This document shows positions 22,034 to 30,831 of a DNA stretch of 64,000 nt, one piece after another. The DNA is taken from the NCBI GenBank assembly GCA_963774445.1, contig CAVZFC010000002.1, positions 156,769 to 220,768 on the forward strand. Direction: 5' to 3'. The notes below the pieces were generated by a model. The model did no database searches. It had not been told where the DNA came from and saw nothing but the letters and a program-made list of their open reading frames with translations. Positions within the stretch are counted from its first letter, which is position 1; the number at the start of each line of letters is the position of its first letter. Position numbers and translations under genes: made by a program. This DNA comes from CAVUQH01 sp963774445. GTDB taxonomy: Bacteria; Myxococcota_A; Polyangia; Haliangiales; Haliangiaceae.

Positions 22034-23690
22034 CATGTCCGAGTACGACTGCACCTGTGATGCCTGCGGGGCAGCGGTCCTCGACATCGACGTCAAGTGC
22101 GGCACCTGCGGCCACCGCCTGACATCGACCGGCGCCCACCGGATGCTCGGCGCCACGGTCCTTGGCCAGTACGAGATCATCGACATCCTCGGCCAGGGCG
22201 GCATGTCGGTGGTCTACAAGGCGCGGCACAAGATCACCGAGCAGGAGGTCGCGCTCAAGATCCTGCCGCCGGAGCTGGCCGCCCACTCGCAGGTCAAGTC
22301 GCGCTTCCTCGAGGAAGCCAAGGCGCTGGCCCAGCTCGACCACCCCAACATCGTCCACCTGTACAACTTCGGCGAGGAGAACGGCGTCTTCGTCCTGGCG
22401 ATGCAGTTCGTCGCCGGCACCACCTGGGAGCGGATGATCCTGGAGGCCGAGCAGCTGCACTGGGGGCTGGCCACCGGTATCTGCATCGACGTGCTGCGCG
22501 CGCTCGAGTACGCGCACAACCGCGGCATCGTCCACCGCGACATGAAGCCGTCCAACGTGCTGGTGCGCGAGGACGACGGCTCGGCCACGGTCATGGACTT
22601 CGGCATCGCCAAGATGCACAGCTCGTCCAAGCTGACCGCCACCGGCCAGACCATGGGCACGGTCCGCTACATGTCGCCGGAGCAGGTGCGCGGCTTGTCG
22701 GTCGATCTGCGCACCGACATCTACTCGCTGGGCGCCACCTTGTACGAGGCGCTGGTCGGCGATACGCCGTTCGACGGCGACACCCACTTCGAGATCATGA
22801 CCCAGCACCTCAACGAGCCGCCGGTGCCACCGTCGTCGCACGGCATCGAGGTGCCCGGCTCGATCGAGCGGGCGGTGATGCGCGCGCTGGCCAAGAGGCC
22901 CGAGGATCGCTTCCAGAGCGCGGGTGCCTTCCGCGAGGCGCTGGAGAAGGGGCTGGCGGCTGGGCACCTGGGCGAGGCCGAGACCCTGCGGATGAGCCGC
23001 GACTTCGTCAAGGGGATGCCCAAGACCAAGACCGGTCAGGCTGCCGCGGGCGGGCTGGCCAGCACGCTCGAGCCGACCGGTGATGATTCGGCAGCCGAGC
23101 CCCCGATCCCGGCCGGTCGCCGCCGCGCCGGGCTGTGGATCGGCCTGGCGTTGGTCCTGCTCGCGGCGACCGCGGGAGTCGCGGGCGTGCTCGTCTACGG
23201 TCGCAGCCGCCGCGGCACGGCGGCCGCGGCGGCTGCCGACGCCGGCCCGCCACCGTTTCCGGCGGCCTTTCGCGTGAGCGGGCTCACCTACGCCGCCGAG
23301 CAGATGTTCCCCGACGACGGCCTGCGGGTCCTTTCGGTCGCCCCGCGCGATCCGGCCCAGGTTCGCGGCGCCTACCTCGACGCGGTGAAGCGCTTCGCCG
23401 CGTTCGTGCGCGACCGGGGCTATCAGGAGGCGCGCCCGCCATCGCCGATTACGCTGGAGATCGTTCCCCGGGAGGTGCTCTGCCGCCCGGAAATCTACAC
23501 GCGGAGCCAACCTTCGGGTGATTGCCGGGATCGGGACGGCTGGTATCGGATCCACGAAAAGACCCTGCTCCTGGCGGCCGAGGGCGATCTGAATCACGCG
23601 CTGGCGGTGAACGTCGCGCGGGTCATGTGTCTCATAAATCGCATGGGCGCCTGCGGCGATGTCGTCAACGCCTTCGAGAAGTCGATTTGA
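22026..23690 (+). CDS. zinc-ribbon, transmembrane Hanks-type Ser/Thr protein kinase
   Basis: 554 aa from GTG 22026; ATG 22035, one base after the upstream stop, is an equally likely start. A zinc ribbon comes first (CDACGAAVLDIDVKCGTCGH, two CxxC pairs). The kinase domain spans about 44-305: glycine loop LGQGGMSVVYKA, ATP lysine in VALKIL, catalytic loop HRDMKPSN near residue 170, DFG, and the activation-segment motif GTVRYMSPEQ; all catalytic residues are present. A single membrane helix (about 367-390, LWIGLALVLLAATAGVAGVLVYG) leads to a periplasmic domain of about 150 aa with several Cys and no recognised fold. It phosphorylates Ser/Thr in unknown targets. The next gene encodes a HAMP-type sensor. 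Confidence 0.93.
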   Translation: MADMSEYDCTCDACGAAVLDIDVKCGTCGHRLTSTGAHRMLGATVLGQYEIIDILGQGGMSVVYKARHKITEQEVALKILPPELAAHSQVKSRFLEEAKALAQLDHPNIVHLYNFGEENGVFVLAMQFVAGTTWERMILEAEQLHWGLATGICIDVLRALEYAHNRGIVHRDMKPSNVLVREDDGSATVMDFGIAKMHSSSKLTATGQTMGTVRYMSPEQVRGLSVDLRTDIYSLGATLYEALVGDTPFDGDTHFEIMTQHLNEPPVPPSSHGIEVPGSIERAVMRALAKRPEDRFQSAGAFREALEKGLAAGHLGEAETLRMSRDFVKGMPKTKTGQAAAGGLASTLEPTGDDSAAEPPIPAGRRRAGLWIGLALVLLAATAGVAGVLVYGRSRRGTAAAAAADAGPPPFPAAFRVSGLTYAAEQMFPDDGLRVLSVAPRDPAQVRGAYLDAVKRFAAFVRDRGYQEARPPSPITLEIVPREVLCRPEIYTRSQPSGDCRDRDGWYRIHEKTLLLAAEGDLNHALAVNVARVMCLINRMGACGDVVNAFEKSI

Positions 23691-23736
23691 CAGTCGTCAC
23701 ACCTGGCTTCGATAATCCAACGGCGCAGGAGGACTG

Positions 23737-25236
23737 ATGTCTCGGGCGATCATCGGGGGAGCCGTCACGCTCTTGGTCTTGGTACTGACCGGAGCTGCTT
23801 ATTTCGTGACTACGTCGCGGCTGGACAGCCGTCTCGAACGTGACGTCAAGGTTCGCGTGGCCAAAGCCCAGGAGCTGCTGATCCAGAACAGCAAGCTCGA
23901 GGGCCTCGGCCTGCTCAAGCGAGTCGAAGATCTCAGCCGCGACGACAACCTGCTGTCGGCGCTCAAGGCCGAGACCGACGATGTCGCCTTCGAGCGCGCT
24001 GGCATGGCGTTCCAGGCCTACCGCGCCGGGGCTGGCGGCGGCGAGAACGTCAACATCATGGCGCTGCTCGACCGCGAGGGAGATCTGGTGGTGCTCGACC
24101 TGCAGGGCGAGCCGACCCGCATCACCAACCCCGGGGCGTGGAAGGACGGGGACCGGCTCAAATACCCCAGCATCGAGCTGGCGCTCAATCCCGACCCGAC
24201 CAAGGCGCACATGGTCAGCGACATCCTCAATCTCGAGGGCCAGGGCCTGATGAAGGTCGGCGTCGCGCCGGTGGTCGACTACGACGCCAATCAGGTTGCC
24301 GGCGCCGTCGTCGTCGCCTACGTGCTGTCGCACGAAGAGGCACAGCGGCAGTCGGCGATGCTCGGTGCCGAGGTCGCCTACTTCGAGGGCGACCGCGCGG
24401 CCGCCACGTCGTTTCGCAAGGCCGGCACCAAGCTCGAGGACACGCCCAAGCAGGCGCAGCTGTCCAAGGCGCTGGCCGCCGGGTTGTCCAAGGCCGCGCT
24501 CACCTCCAAGGGCGGGCTGGCCGATCCGGTCGAGATCCAGGTCGGCGGCGATCGCTACCTGGCCGCCGCCGGTCGCCTGGTCCGCTTCTCCAGCAAGGGC
24601 TTTCCGGCCGACTATCCGCAGCAGAACGTCGGCGCGATGGTGCTGATCTCGCTCGACGCCGCGCTCGAGCCGGTGAGCGCGGCCAAGATGGGCATCCTGC
24701 TCGTCGGCATCGGCGCCATCATCATCGCCGGCCTGGCGCTGTGGTTCTCGGGGCGCCGCATCACGCAGCAGACCGATCAGATCGAGTTGGGTCTGGCCGA
24801 GATCATCAACGGCAACCTCGACTACTCGTTCCGCTCGGTCGGCGTCGAGCTCGACGGTGTCGCCAACGGGCTGAACGTCATGCTCGCCCGCTTGCTCGGC
24901 CGTCCGGAGCCGGGCGAGGAGGAGTACGACGAGGAGGGCAACATCGTTCAGCCCAACCGCCTCGACTTCGACAGCGATCTGTCGGACAAGGACGAAGAGG
25001 CGGTGCGCCTGGCCCAGGAGCCGGAGCCGGACTACTACAAACGCATCTACGGCGAGTACGTCGAGGCGCGCGATCGGGTCGGCATGTCAACCGACGGCGT
25101 CACCTTCGACAGCTTCGTCACCAAACTGCGCATCAACGAGTCCAACCTCAAGGCCCGCTACCAGTGCAACGCCATCCGCTTCAAGGTGGTGCTCGCCGAC
25201 GGTAAGGTCACCCTCAAGCCGGTCCCGATCGTCTAG
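23737..25236 (+). CDS. membrane sensor with Cache-like and HAMP domains (MXAN_5187-like)
   Basis: 499 aa, ATG with GGAGG upstream (CAGGAGG). A membrane helix at about 5-25 is followed by a large extracytoplasmic region (about 26-315) resembling a double-Cache sensor (e.g. VNIMALLDREGDLVVLDL and GAMVLISLDAALEPV), a second membrane helix (about 317-338, MGILLVGIGAIIIAGLALWF) and a HAMP-type linker (GRRITQQTDQIELGLAEIING). Instead of a kinase, methyl-accepting or cyclase domain it ends in an acidic linker and a small C-terminal domain (about 415-499, PDYYKRIYGEYVEARDRVG) like that of Myxococcus MXAN_5187-type proteins. Output is unknown. Forty-six bases downstream of the Ser/Thr kinase gene, it may be a partner or substrate, which is inference. 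Confidence 0.8.
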   Translation: MSRAIIGGAVTLLVLVLTGAAYFVTTSRLDSRLERDVKVRVAKAQELLIQNSKLEGLGLLKRVEDLSRDDNLLSALKAETDDVAFERAGMAFQAYRAGAGGGENVNIMALLDREGDLVVLDLQGEPTRITNPGAWKDGDRLKYPSIELALNPDPTKAHMVSDILNLEGQGLMKVGVAPVVDYDANQVAGAVVVAYVLSHEEAQRQSAMLGAEVAYFEGDRAAATSFRKAGTKLEDTPKQAQLSKALAAGLSKAALTSKGGLADPVEIQVGGDRYLAAAGRLVRFSSKGFPADYPQQNVGAMVLISLDAALEPVSAAKMGILLVGIGAIIIAGLALWFSGRRITQQTDQIELGLAEIINGNLDYSFRSVGVELDGVANGLNVMLARLLGRPEPGEEEYDEEGNIVQPNRLDFDSDLSDKDEEAVRLAQEPEPDYYKRIYGEYVEARDRVGMSTDGVTFDSFVTKLRINESNLKARYQCNAIRFKVVLADGKVTLKPVPIV

Positions 25237-25272
25237 CGCCTGCAGGGGCGAAAAACGCGCTACTCTCCCCGC

Positions 25273-26457
25273 GTGACGCGCGTCGCGACGGGGCTCGAGC
25301 TGGTGCTCGGCGGTGAGGTGCGCAGCCTCGAAGGCCGCAGGCTGGGGCTGATCTGCAATCCGACCTCGGTCAACGGCGAGCTGCGCCACGCCGCCGATCT
25401 CATGCACGCCGACCCGCGTTTCGACCTGCGGGTCCTGTTCGGGCCCGAGCACGGCGTGCGCGGCGACGCCCAGGACATGATCACGGTCGACTCGGACGGC
25501 CGCGATCCGCACACCGGGCTGCCGGTCTTTTCGCTCTACGGCGCCGATGAGGCGTCGCTGGCGCCGACCGCGGAGTCGCTCGACGGCCTCGACCTGGTGG
25601 TGTTCGACATCCAGGACGTCGGCGCTCGCTACTACACCTACGTCTGGACGCTGGTCCACGCCATGCGCGCCTGCGCCCGCGCCGGCGTCGGCGTGGTGGT
25701 GCTGGACCGGCCCAACCCAATCGGCGGCGAGCTGGTCGAGGGCGGCGCGATCGAGGACGGCTTTCGCTCGTTCGTCGGCCTCGGCGACGTGCCCAATCGC
25801 CACGGCATGACCGCGGGCGAGATCGCGCGCTTCGCCCTGGACAGCGAGGGGATCGACGTCGAGCTCGAGGTCGTCGGCCTGCGCGGCTGGCAGCGGTCGA
25901 TGTTGCACGGCGACACCGGGCTGCCGTGGGTGATGCCGTCGCCCAACATGCCCACCTTCGACACCGCGCTGGTCTACCCGGGCATGTGCCTGGTCGAGGG
26001 GACCGAGCTCAGCGAGGGCAGGGGGACCACCCGGCCGTTCGAGATCGCCGGCGCGCCGCAGCTCGAGGGCCATGCGCTGGCCGCCGAACTCGCCCGCGAC
26101 GAGCTCCCGGGCGTCACCCTGCGGCCGCTCACGTTCACCCCGACGTTTCAGAAGCACGCCGGCCGGCCGTGCGGCGGCGTGCAGCTGCACGTCACCGACG
26201 CCGCCGCCTTTCGCCCGTACCTCACCGGCGTCGCGTTCGTCCGCGCTGCCCGCGCGCTCAATCCGGACGCCTTCGCCTGGCGGACCCGCGCCTACGAGTT
26301 CGTCGACCAGATCCCGGCCTTCGACCTCCTGGCCGGCTCGGCGGCGCTGCGCGCCGGCATCGAGGCCGGCGCATCGCTGGCCGATCTGGCGGCCACCTGG
26401 CGGGCACAGGAGGCCGACTTCCGCGCCCGCCGTGGCGCCTGGCTCTCGTACCGATGA
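25273..26457 (+). CDS. NamZ/DUF1343 family exo-beta-N-acetylmuramidase-like protein
   Basis: 394 aa from GTG 25273. It is a full-length DUF1343 (NamZ, GH171) protein: RLGLICNPTSVNGELRH near the start, LFGPEHGVRGDAQ, VFDIQDVGARYYTYVWTL, VLDRPNPIGG, and near the middle MPSPNMPTFDTALVYPGMCLVEGTELSEGRGT, all family signatures. Bacillus NamZ removes terminal MurNAc from peptidoglycan fragments. Unlike secreted homologues, no signal peptide is seen, so this protein is probably cytoplasmic, perhaps acting on imported muropeptides. The stop overlaps the ATG of nadD (ATGA), and nadD overlaps the next gene in the same way, giving a three-gene translationally coupled operon. Confidence 0.9.
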   Translation: MTRVATGLELVLGGEVRSLEGRRLGLICNPTSVNGELRHAADLMHADPRFDLRVLFGPEHGVRGDAQDMITVDSDGRDPHTGLPVFSLYGADEASLAPTAESLDGLDLVVFDIQDVGARYYTYVWTLVHAMRACARAGVGVVVLDRPNPIGGELVEGGAIEDGFRSFVGLGDVPNRHGMTAGEIARFALDSEGIDVELEVVGLRGWQRSMLHGDTGLPWVMPSPNMPTFDTALVYPGMCLVEGTELSEGRGTTRPFEIAGAPQLEGHALAAELARDELPGVTLRPLTFTPTFQKHAGRPCGGVQLHVTDAAAFRPYLTGVAFVRAARALNPDAFAWRTRAYEFVDQIPAFDLLAGSAALRAGIEAGASLADLAATWRAQEADFRARRGAWLSYR

Positions 26458-27026
26458 CGGCGGACCCGACAGGCTCGGAGGGCGGCACGATCGCCCTGTA
26501 CGGCGGCAGCTTCAACCCGCCCCACGTGGCCCACCAGATGGCCTGCCTGTTCGTGCTCGAGACCCAGGAGGTCAACCAGCTGTGGGTGGTTCCGACCTTC
26601 CACCACGCCTTCGCCAAGGAGCTGGCGCCGTTCGAGGACCGCTTCCGCATGTGCGAGCTGGCGTTCGCCGCCGTGGGCGAGCGGGTCCGGGTCTCCCGGG
26701 TCGAGGCCGAGCTGGCGCGGCCCAAGAGCCGCACCCTGGAGACCCTCGAGGAGCTGTCGCGCCGCTACCCGGGGGCGAGGTTTCGCCTGGTCGTGGGCGC
26801 CGACATCCTGGCCGAGCGGGACAAGTGGCACCGCTGGGACGCGATCGAGGCGCTGGCGCCGCCGATCGTCTTGGGGCGCCGCGGATACCCCGGTCCGGGC
26901 GATCTGCAGCTGCCAGAGGTCTCGTCAACGGAGGTTCGGGCTCGGCTCGCGCGCGGAGAGAGCGCGCTGCCCCTGGTGCCGCGGGCCGTGATGAATTATA
27001 TCGCGGAGCGAGGACTGTACCGATGA
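26454..27026 (+). CDS. nadD: nicotinate-nucleotide adenylyltransferase
   Basis: 190 aa, ATG overlapping the upstream TGA. NadD converts nicotinate mononucleotide and ATP to deamido-NAD, the penultimate step of NAD synthesis, in the cytoplasm. The nucleotidyltransferase fold motif GGSFNPPHVAHQ near residue 18 contains the (T/H)xxH-type phosphate-binding histidines; the C-terminal SSTEVRARL matches the family's ISSTxIR motif. Length is slightly short but normal for NadD. It is sandwiched between a NamZ-type muramidase and a DUF2520 oxidoreductase-like gene with ATGA overlaps on both sides. Confidence 0.95.
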   Translation: MTADPTGSEGGTIALYGGSFNPPHVAHQMACLFVLETQEVNQLWVVPTFHHAFAKELAPFEDRFRMCELAFAAVGERVRVSRVEAELARPKSRTLETLEELSRRYPGARFRLVVGADILAERDKWHRWDAIEALAPPIVLGRRGYPGPGDLQLPEVSSTEVRARLARGESALPLVPRAVMNYIAERGLYR

Positions 27027-27940
27027 CCGCTCGCACGCCCAATACGTTCGTCGTCGGCGCCGGCCCGGTGGCTACCGCGCTCGCGGGCGCGCTGCGCACC
27101 GGTGGCGTCCCCGTGCTCGGCCTGTGGGCGCGCAGGCCCGCCGCCGCGCGTCACGCCGGCGCCATCGCCGGCGTCGGCTCCTACTCGGCGGCGCCACCCG
27201 ATCTCTTGCTCGAGGCCGACGCGGTGCTGATCTGCGTGCGCGACGGTGCCATCGCCGAGGTTGCGCGCACGTTGATCGCCACCGGCATGATCAGCAGCAA
27301 GCACGTGCTGCTGCACTGCTCGGGTGCGCTGTCGGCGGCCGATGTCTTCGCCGACGTCCGCGATCGAGTGGGCGGCGTGGCCACGCTGCACCCGCTGCGC
27401 GCGATCGCCGACGGACGCGCGGCGATGCGCGAGCTGACCGGCACCATGTTCGGTATCGAGGGGGACGAGCGCGGGCTGCTCGTGGCCCGGGATCTCGTCA
27501 CCGCTCTGGGCGGCCGGGCGCTGGAGCTGCGGGGCGAGCGGATGGCCGCCTACCACGCAGCCGCCGCCATGGCCTCCAACTACGTGGTCACCCTGCTCGA
27601 CGCCGCGGTGTCGCTGCTCGGCAGCAGCGGAGTGCCGGCCGAGGATGCCGTCGCGGCGCTGGGAGCGCTGGCCGCCGGCGCGGTGGCCAACGTGCGTGAG
27701 CATGGCACCGTCGCCGGCTTGACCGGCCCGATCCGCCGGGGTGATCGCGCCACGGTGGCCCGCCATCTCGAGGTGCTGCCGGCCGCGCTGCGCCCGCTCT
27801 ACTGCGAGCTGGGTCTGCGCACGGTCGGGCTCGCGCGTCAGATCGAGGGCGCCGAGGCCCCGACGGCCGACGACCTGGACGCGATAGAGGCGCTCCTCCG
27901 CGGTGACGCGCCGGCGGCCAGGCGGGCAAACTCTCGCTGA
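27023..27940 (+). CDS. Rossmann-fold DUF2520 protein
   Basis: 305 aa, ATG overlapping the nadD stop. The N-terminal Rossmann domain binds NAD(P) through VVGAGPVATALAGAL, with later strands VLICVRDGAI and VLLHCSGALS. The C-terminal half (from about residue 135) is a DUF2520-type helical domain starting with HPLRAI and including AAYHAAAAMASNYVVTLLD, resembling the 6-phosphogluconate/ketopantoate reductase C-terminal fold. Members of this family are predicted oxidoreductases of unknown substrate, often near pan or nad genes. The position directly after nadD fits a cofactor-related or NAD-using role. The catalytic reaction is not established. Confidence 0.9.
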   Translation: MTARTPNTFVVGAGPVATALAGALRTGGVPVLGLWARRPAAARHAGAIAGVGSYSAAPPDLLLEADAVLICVRDGAIAEVARTLIATGMISSKHVLLHCSGALSAADVFADVRDRVGGVATLHPLRAIADGRAAMRELTGTMFGIEGDERGLLVARDLVTALGGRALELRGERMAAYHAAAAMASNYVVTLLDAAVSLLGSSGVPAEDAVAALGALAAGAVANVREHGTVAGLTGPIRRGDRATVARHLEVLPAALRPLYCELGLRTVGLARQIEGAEAPTADDLDAIEALLRGDAPAARRANSR

Positions 27941-28044
27941 CCGAGTCGTAAGGTAGCGCCGGCAAGGCCGTTGAATCCCCGGGCCGGATGGGGTACCACC
28001 CCAGCCCTGGGGCGGCAGAATCCGGGCCCCTGGGGGAGCAACGC

Positions 28045-28899
28045 ATGTTCGATCGACGCGCGAAACAGGTCTGGATCGGGGTGGTCGCCGCGCTGGCGCT
28101 GGTGGTGGGGACCGCGCAGGCTCAGCCCAAGGGCAAGAAGCCGGCGGCCGCCAAGCGGGCGAAGCCGGCGAAAGTCGTCGTCAAGGTCGAGGCGGCCGCG
28201 CTGGTCTCCGGTGACGCCGGCCGCGCCGAAACCGCCGCCAAGCGGCTGGGCTCGGTGAACAGCCCGGACGCCACCGCGGCGCTGGTGGGCGCGCTGGCCA
28301 CCGGGCTGAGCCCCAAGGTCGCGGTCGCCGCGCTCGACGGCCTGGCGGCGCACCCGACGATGAAGGCCTACGACGTCCTCACCACCATGTACCTGTCGCA
28401 CCGCGACGCCCGCGTCCGCGCCGCCGCGGTCCGCGCCGTCGGTGCGCTGGACGACAGCCGCGCGGTCGAGAAGGTCCTGGCCGCGCTGCACGACCTGCAA
28501 AAGGAAGTGCGCACCGCTGCCGTCGGGGTCGTCGGCGCGCGCAAGCTCAAGCGCGGCATCGAGCCGATGATCGCGCTGCTCAAAAAGGGCGACGAGGCGC
28601 CGGCCGAGGCGCTGGCGGCGATGGCCGATCCGGATCTCGCGCTCAGCCTGGGCGAGTTGATCGGCGTCGCTCCGGACGCGGTGCTGTCGCGCTGCCTGGG
28701 GCTGGTGCTCATGCGCAAGGATTTCAAGCCGGAAGCGGCGCGCGTTCAGGTCGTGCGCACGCTGGGCAAGATTCCGTCGAACGAATCGATCGAGCAGCTG
28801 ACCAGCTACATCGACTCGGTGCCGGAGAATCCGCCGCGGCAGTCGCGGCGCGAGGCCGAGGCGATCGTCGAGCAGCGCCTTTCGGGGGGGAGCAACTGA
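28045..28899 (+). CDS. exported HEAT-repeat protein
   Basis: 284 aa. The ATG at 28045 is preceded by GGGGGAG; a signal peptide ends at GTAQAQ. After a Lys/Ala-rich segment (KKPAAAKRAKPAK) come HEAT-type helix pairs (NSPDATAALVGALATGL, LSPKVAVAALDGLAAHP, RDARVRAAAVRAVGAL, LQKEVRTAAVGVVGAR). It is probably a periplasmic protein-binding solenoid. Its TGA overlaps the ATG of the next gene (TGATG), so the two are coupled. The partner protein also ends in HEAT-like repeats, which suggests they act together. Confidence 0.85.
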   Translation: MFDRRAKQVWIGVVAALALVVGTAQAQPKGKKPAAAKRAKPAKVVVKVEAAALVSGDAGRAETAAKRLGSVNSPDATAALVGALATGLSPKVAVAALDGLAAHPTMKAYDVLTTMYLSHRDARVRAAAVRAVGALDDSRAVEKVLAALHDLQKEVRTAAVGVVGARKLKRGIEPMIALLKKGDEAPAEALAAMADPDLALSLGELIGVAPDAVLSRCLGLVLMRKDFKPEAARVQVVRTLGKIPSNESIEQLTSYIDSVPENPPRQSRREAEAIVEQRLSGGSN

Positions 28900-30764
28900 T
28901 GGCACGGGACGGGGGATACCGGTTTGCGGCCGGGGTCGCCGCGCTGACGGCGCTGGGCGCGCTGGCGGCGTGTGGTGGCTCGGGGGCGTTCGCGCTCACC
29001 AGCGACGACAACAACCCGGCCGCGCTGGCCGCGGCGTTCCAGCAGATGAGCCCGCCGACGGCGGGCAAGCCGATCAACCAGACCGGCAAGCCGCTGGCGT
29101 TCCTCGTCACCCGCGCCGACAAGAAGGCCGGGGTGGCGCAGAAGCTGGTCGCCTTCGACCTCGAGGCCAAGAAGCCGCTCTGGTCGCAGGCGGCCGACGT
29201 CGCGTCCAAGGTCGCGGTCGGCGCCGCCTTCATCACCCTGCGCGAGGGCGACAACCTGGTCGGTCGCGACGTCTCCACCGGCAAGTTGCTGTGGAAGAAG
29301 GTGGTGGGCAAAGAGTTCGTCGGCGCCGCCGCCGACGCCACCCGCGCCTACTACGTCTATGCCGACAAGAGCGGCAGCAAGCCGACCTGGTGGTTGGTGG
29401 CGCTCGACGGCAAGAGCGGCACCGAGCTCTGGCGCGCGGACGCGCCCGGCCAGCTGGGCGCCCCGGCCGCCCGCGGCGGCCTGGTCTTCAGCCCGTTCCT
29501 CAAGCAGTGGTTGGCGGTGCTGGACGCCAAGACCGGCAAGCAGCTCACGCGCATTCGCGGCGTCAACGAGGAGATCTCGTTCGTCCGCACCACCAGCGAC
29601 CAGGTCTTCTTCGGCTCCAACGTCGGCGTCTTCCTGCTCGACCAGAAGGCCGCCTCGGGCAAGCGCGCGTCATCGACCTACGGCACCGCCAAGCTGCCCG
29701 ACTTCGTGCGTGCCCACTACTACTGGGACGCGTTCGATCCGGTGCAGGCCGGCTACACCGCCTACGACCGCAACCGCATCCTCTGGCGCGGCAAGGCCGG
29801 CGACAACGGACTGGCGTTCGCCGATGGCGAGGTGGTGGTCCACACCTACCGCTTCTTCTTCGCCTTCGACGCCGGCACGGGCGTGCTTCGCTGGGCCTAC
29901 AACCATCCCCGGGTCAACGTCGTGGCGTCGTTCCACGCCGGTCCGTCGATCGACTTCGTGTCGATGATGGGCGACATCGGCGCCCTCGACCCGGCGACCG
30001 GCAAGCGGATCTACCAGGCCAAATTCGACGGACAGCTCCTGGGCGCCACCTTCGACGCCGAGGGCTGGCAGCCGGCCGAGTCCGACACCGCCGACAAGGG
30101 GCAGAGCACGGTGGCGGCGCTGGCCGCGATCGCCCGCGATCGCGACGCCCGCTACAACGACGTCAAGCGCTTCGCCATCGGCGCCCTGGCCGAGCTGCCG
30201 GGTGAAGGGGTGACCAAGGACATCCTGGCGCTGCTGGCCGATCCGCGCACGCCGCCCAAGATCTACGAGAGCGCGGTCGAGGCGCTGGTCGCGCGCAAGG
30301 ATCCGTCGGGGCTGCCCGACCTGGTCGCTGCCCTGGCCGTGCCGTACGACTACATCGCCGGCACCCGGCCCAAGGCGGTGGGCGTGATCGCCCGCGCGAT
30401 CGGCGCGCTGGATCCGGCTGCGCTCGACGCCGGCCAGCGCAAGCAGGCGACCGACGCCCTGGTCGCCGAGCTGCGCGAGCCGGAGAGCTCGCCGGCCGAC
30501 CTGGCCGCGATCGTGCGCGCTCTCGCCACCCTCGGCGGCGGCGCCGAGATCGCGCCGCTGCGCCAGTTCCTCATGACCTATCGCGCCGATCCGAGCCTGG
30601 GCAGCCAGGTGGCCACGCTCAGCGCCACCGTCGATGCACTGCTCGCGGGCGGCGGTGCCGGGGAGCGAGAGCTGGTTGCCTACGTCGCCGAGGACCCGCG
30701 CACGCAGCCGTCTGTGGCCGAATATGCCTCGCGGGCGCTGACCCTGACCGCGCGCAACAAGTAG
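28899..30764 (+). CDS. PQQ-like beta-propeller lipoprotein with C-terminal HEAT repeats
   Basis: 621 aa; signal with lipobox LGALAACGG (Cys about residue 26). Residues about 60-390 are a PQQ/BamB-like propeller with typical blade endings (AFDLEAKKPLWSQ, GRDVSTGKLLWKK, ALDGKSGTELWRA, VLDAKTGKQLTRI, AFDAGTGVLRWAY, ALDPATGKRIYQA). The C-terminal third (about 405-621) consists of HEAT-like helices (DVKRFAIGALAELPGEG, KIYESAVEALVARKDPSG). It resembles BamB in propeller type but is too long and carries extra HEAT repeats. Start overlaps the upstream HEAT gene stop. Likely an outer-membrane-associated scaffold; function unproven. Confidence 0.85.
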   Translation: MARDGGYRFAAGVAALTALGALAACGGSGAFALTSDDNNPAALAAAFQQMSPPTAGKPINQTGKPLAFLVTRADKKAGVAQKLVAFDLEAKKPLWSQAADVASKVAVGAAFITLREGDNLVGRDVSTGKLLWKKVVGKEFVGAAADATRAYYVYADKSGSKPTWWLVALDGKSGTELWRADAPGQLGAPAARGGLVFSPFLKQWLAVLDAKTGKQLTRIRGVNEEISFVRTTSDQVFFGSNVGVFLLDQKAASGKRASSTYGTAKLPDFVRAHYYWDAFDPVQAGYTAYDRNRILWRGKAGDNGLAFADGEVVVHTYRFFFAFDAGTGVLRWAYNHPRVNVVASFHAGPSIDFVSMMGDIGALDPATGKRIYQAKFDGQLLGATFDAEGWQPAESDTADKGQSTVAALAAIARDRDARYNDVKRFAIGALAELPGEGVTKDILALLADPRTPPKIYESAVEALVARKDPSGLPDLVAALAVPYDYIAGTRPKAVGVIARAIGALDPAALDAGQRKQATDALVAELREPESSPADLAAIVRALATLGGGAEIAPLRQFLMTYRADPSLGSQVATLSATVDALLAGGGAGERELVAYVAEDPRTQPSVAEYASRALTLTARNK

Positions 30765-30831
30765 CTCGCGGGTAGGCAGGTGTACTCCCGATCGTGGCGC
30801 CGGGGGCGGCGACGAGATACCCTGTAAAACG

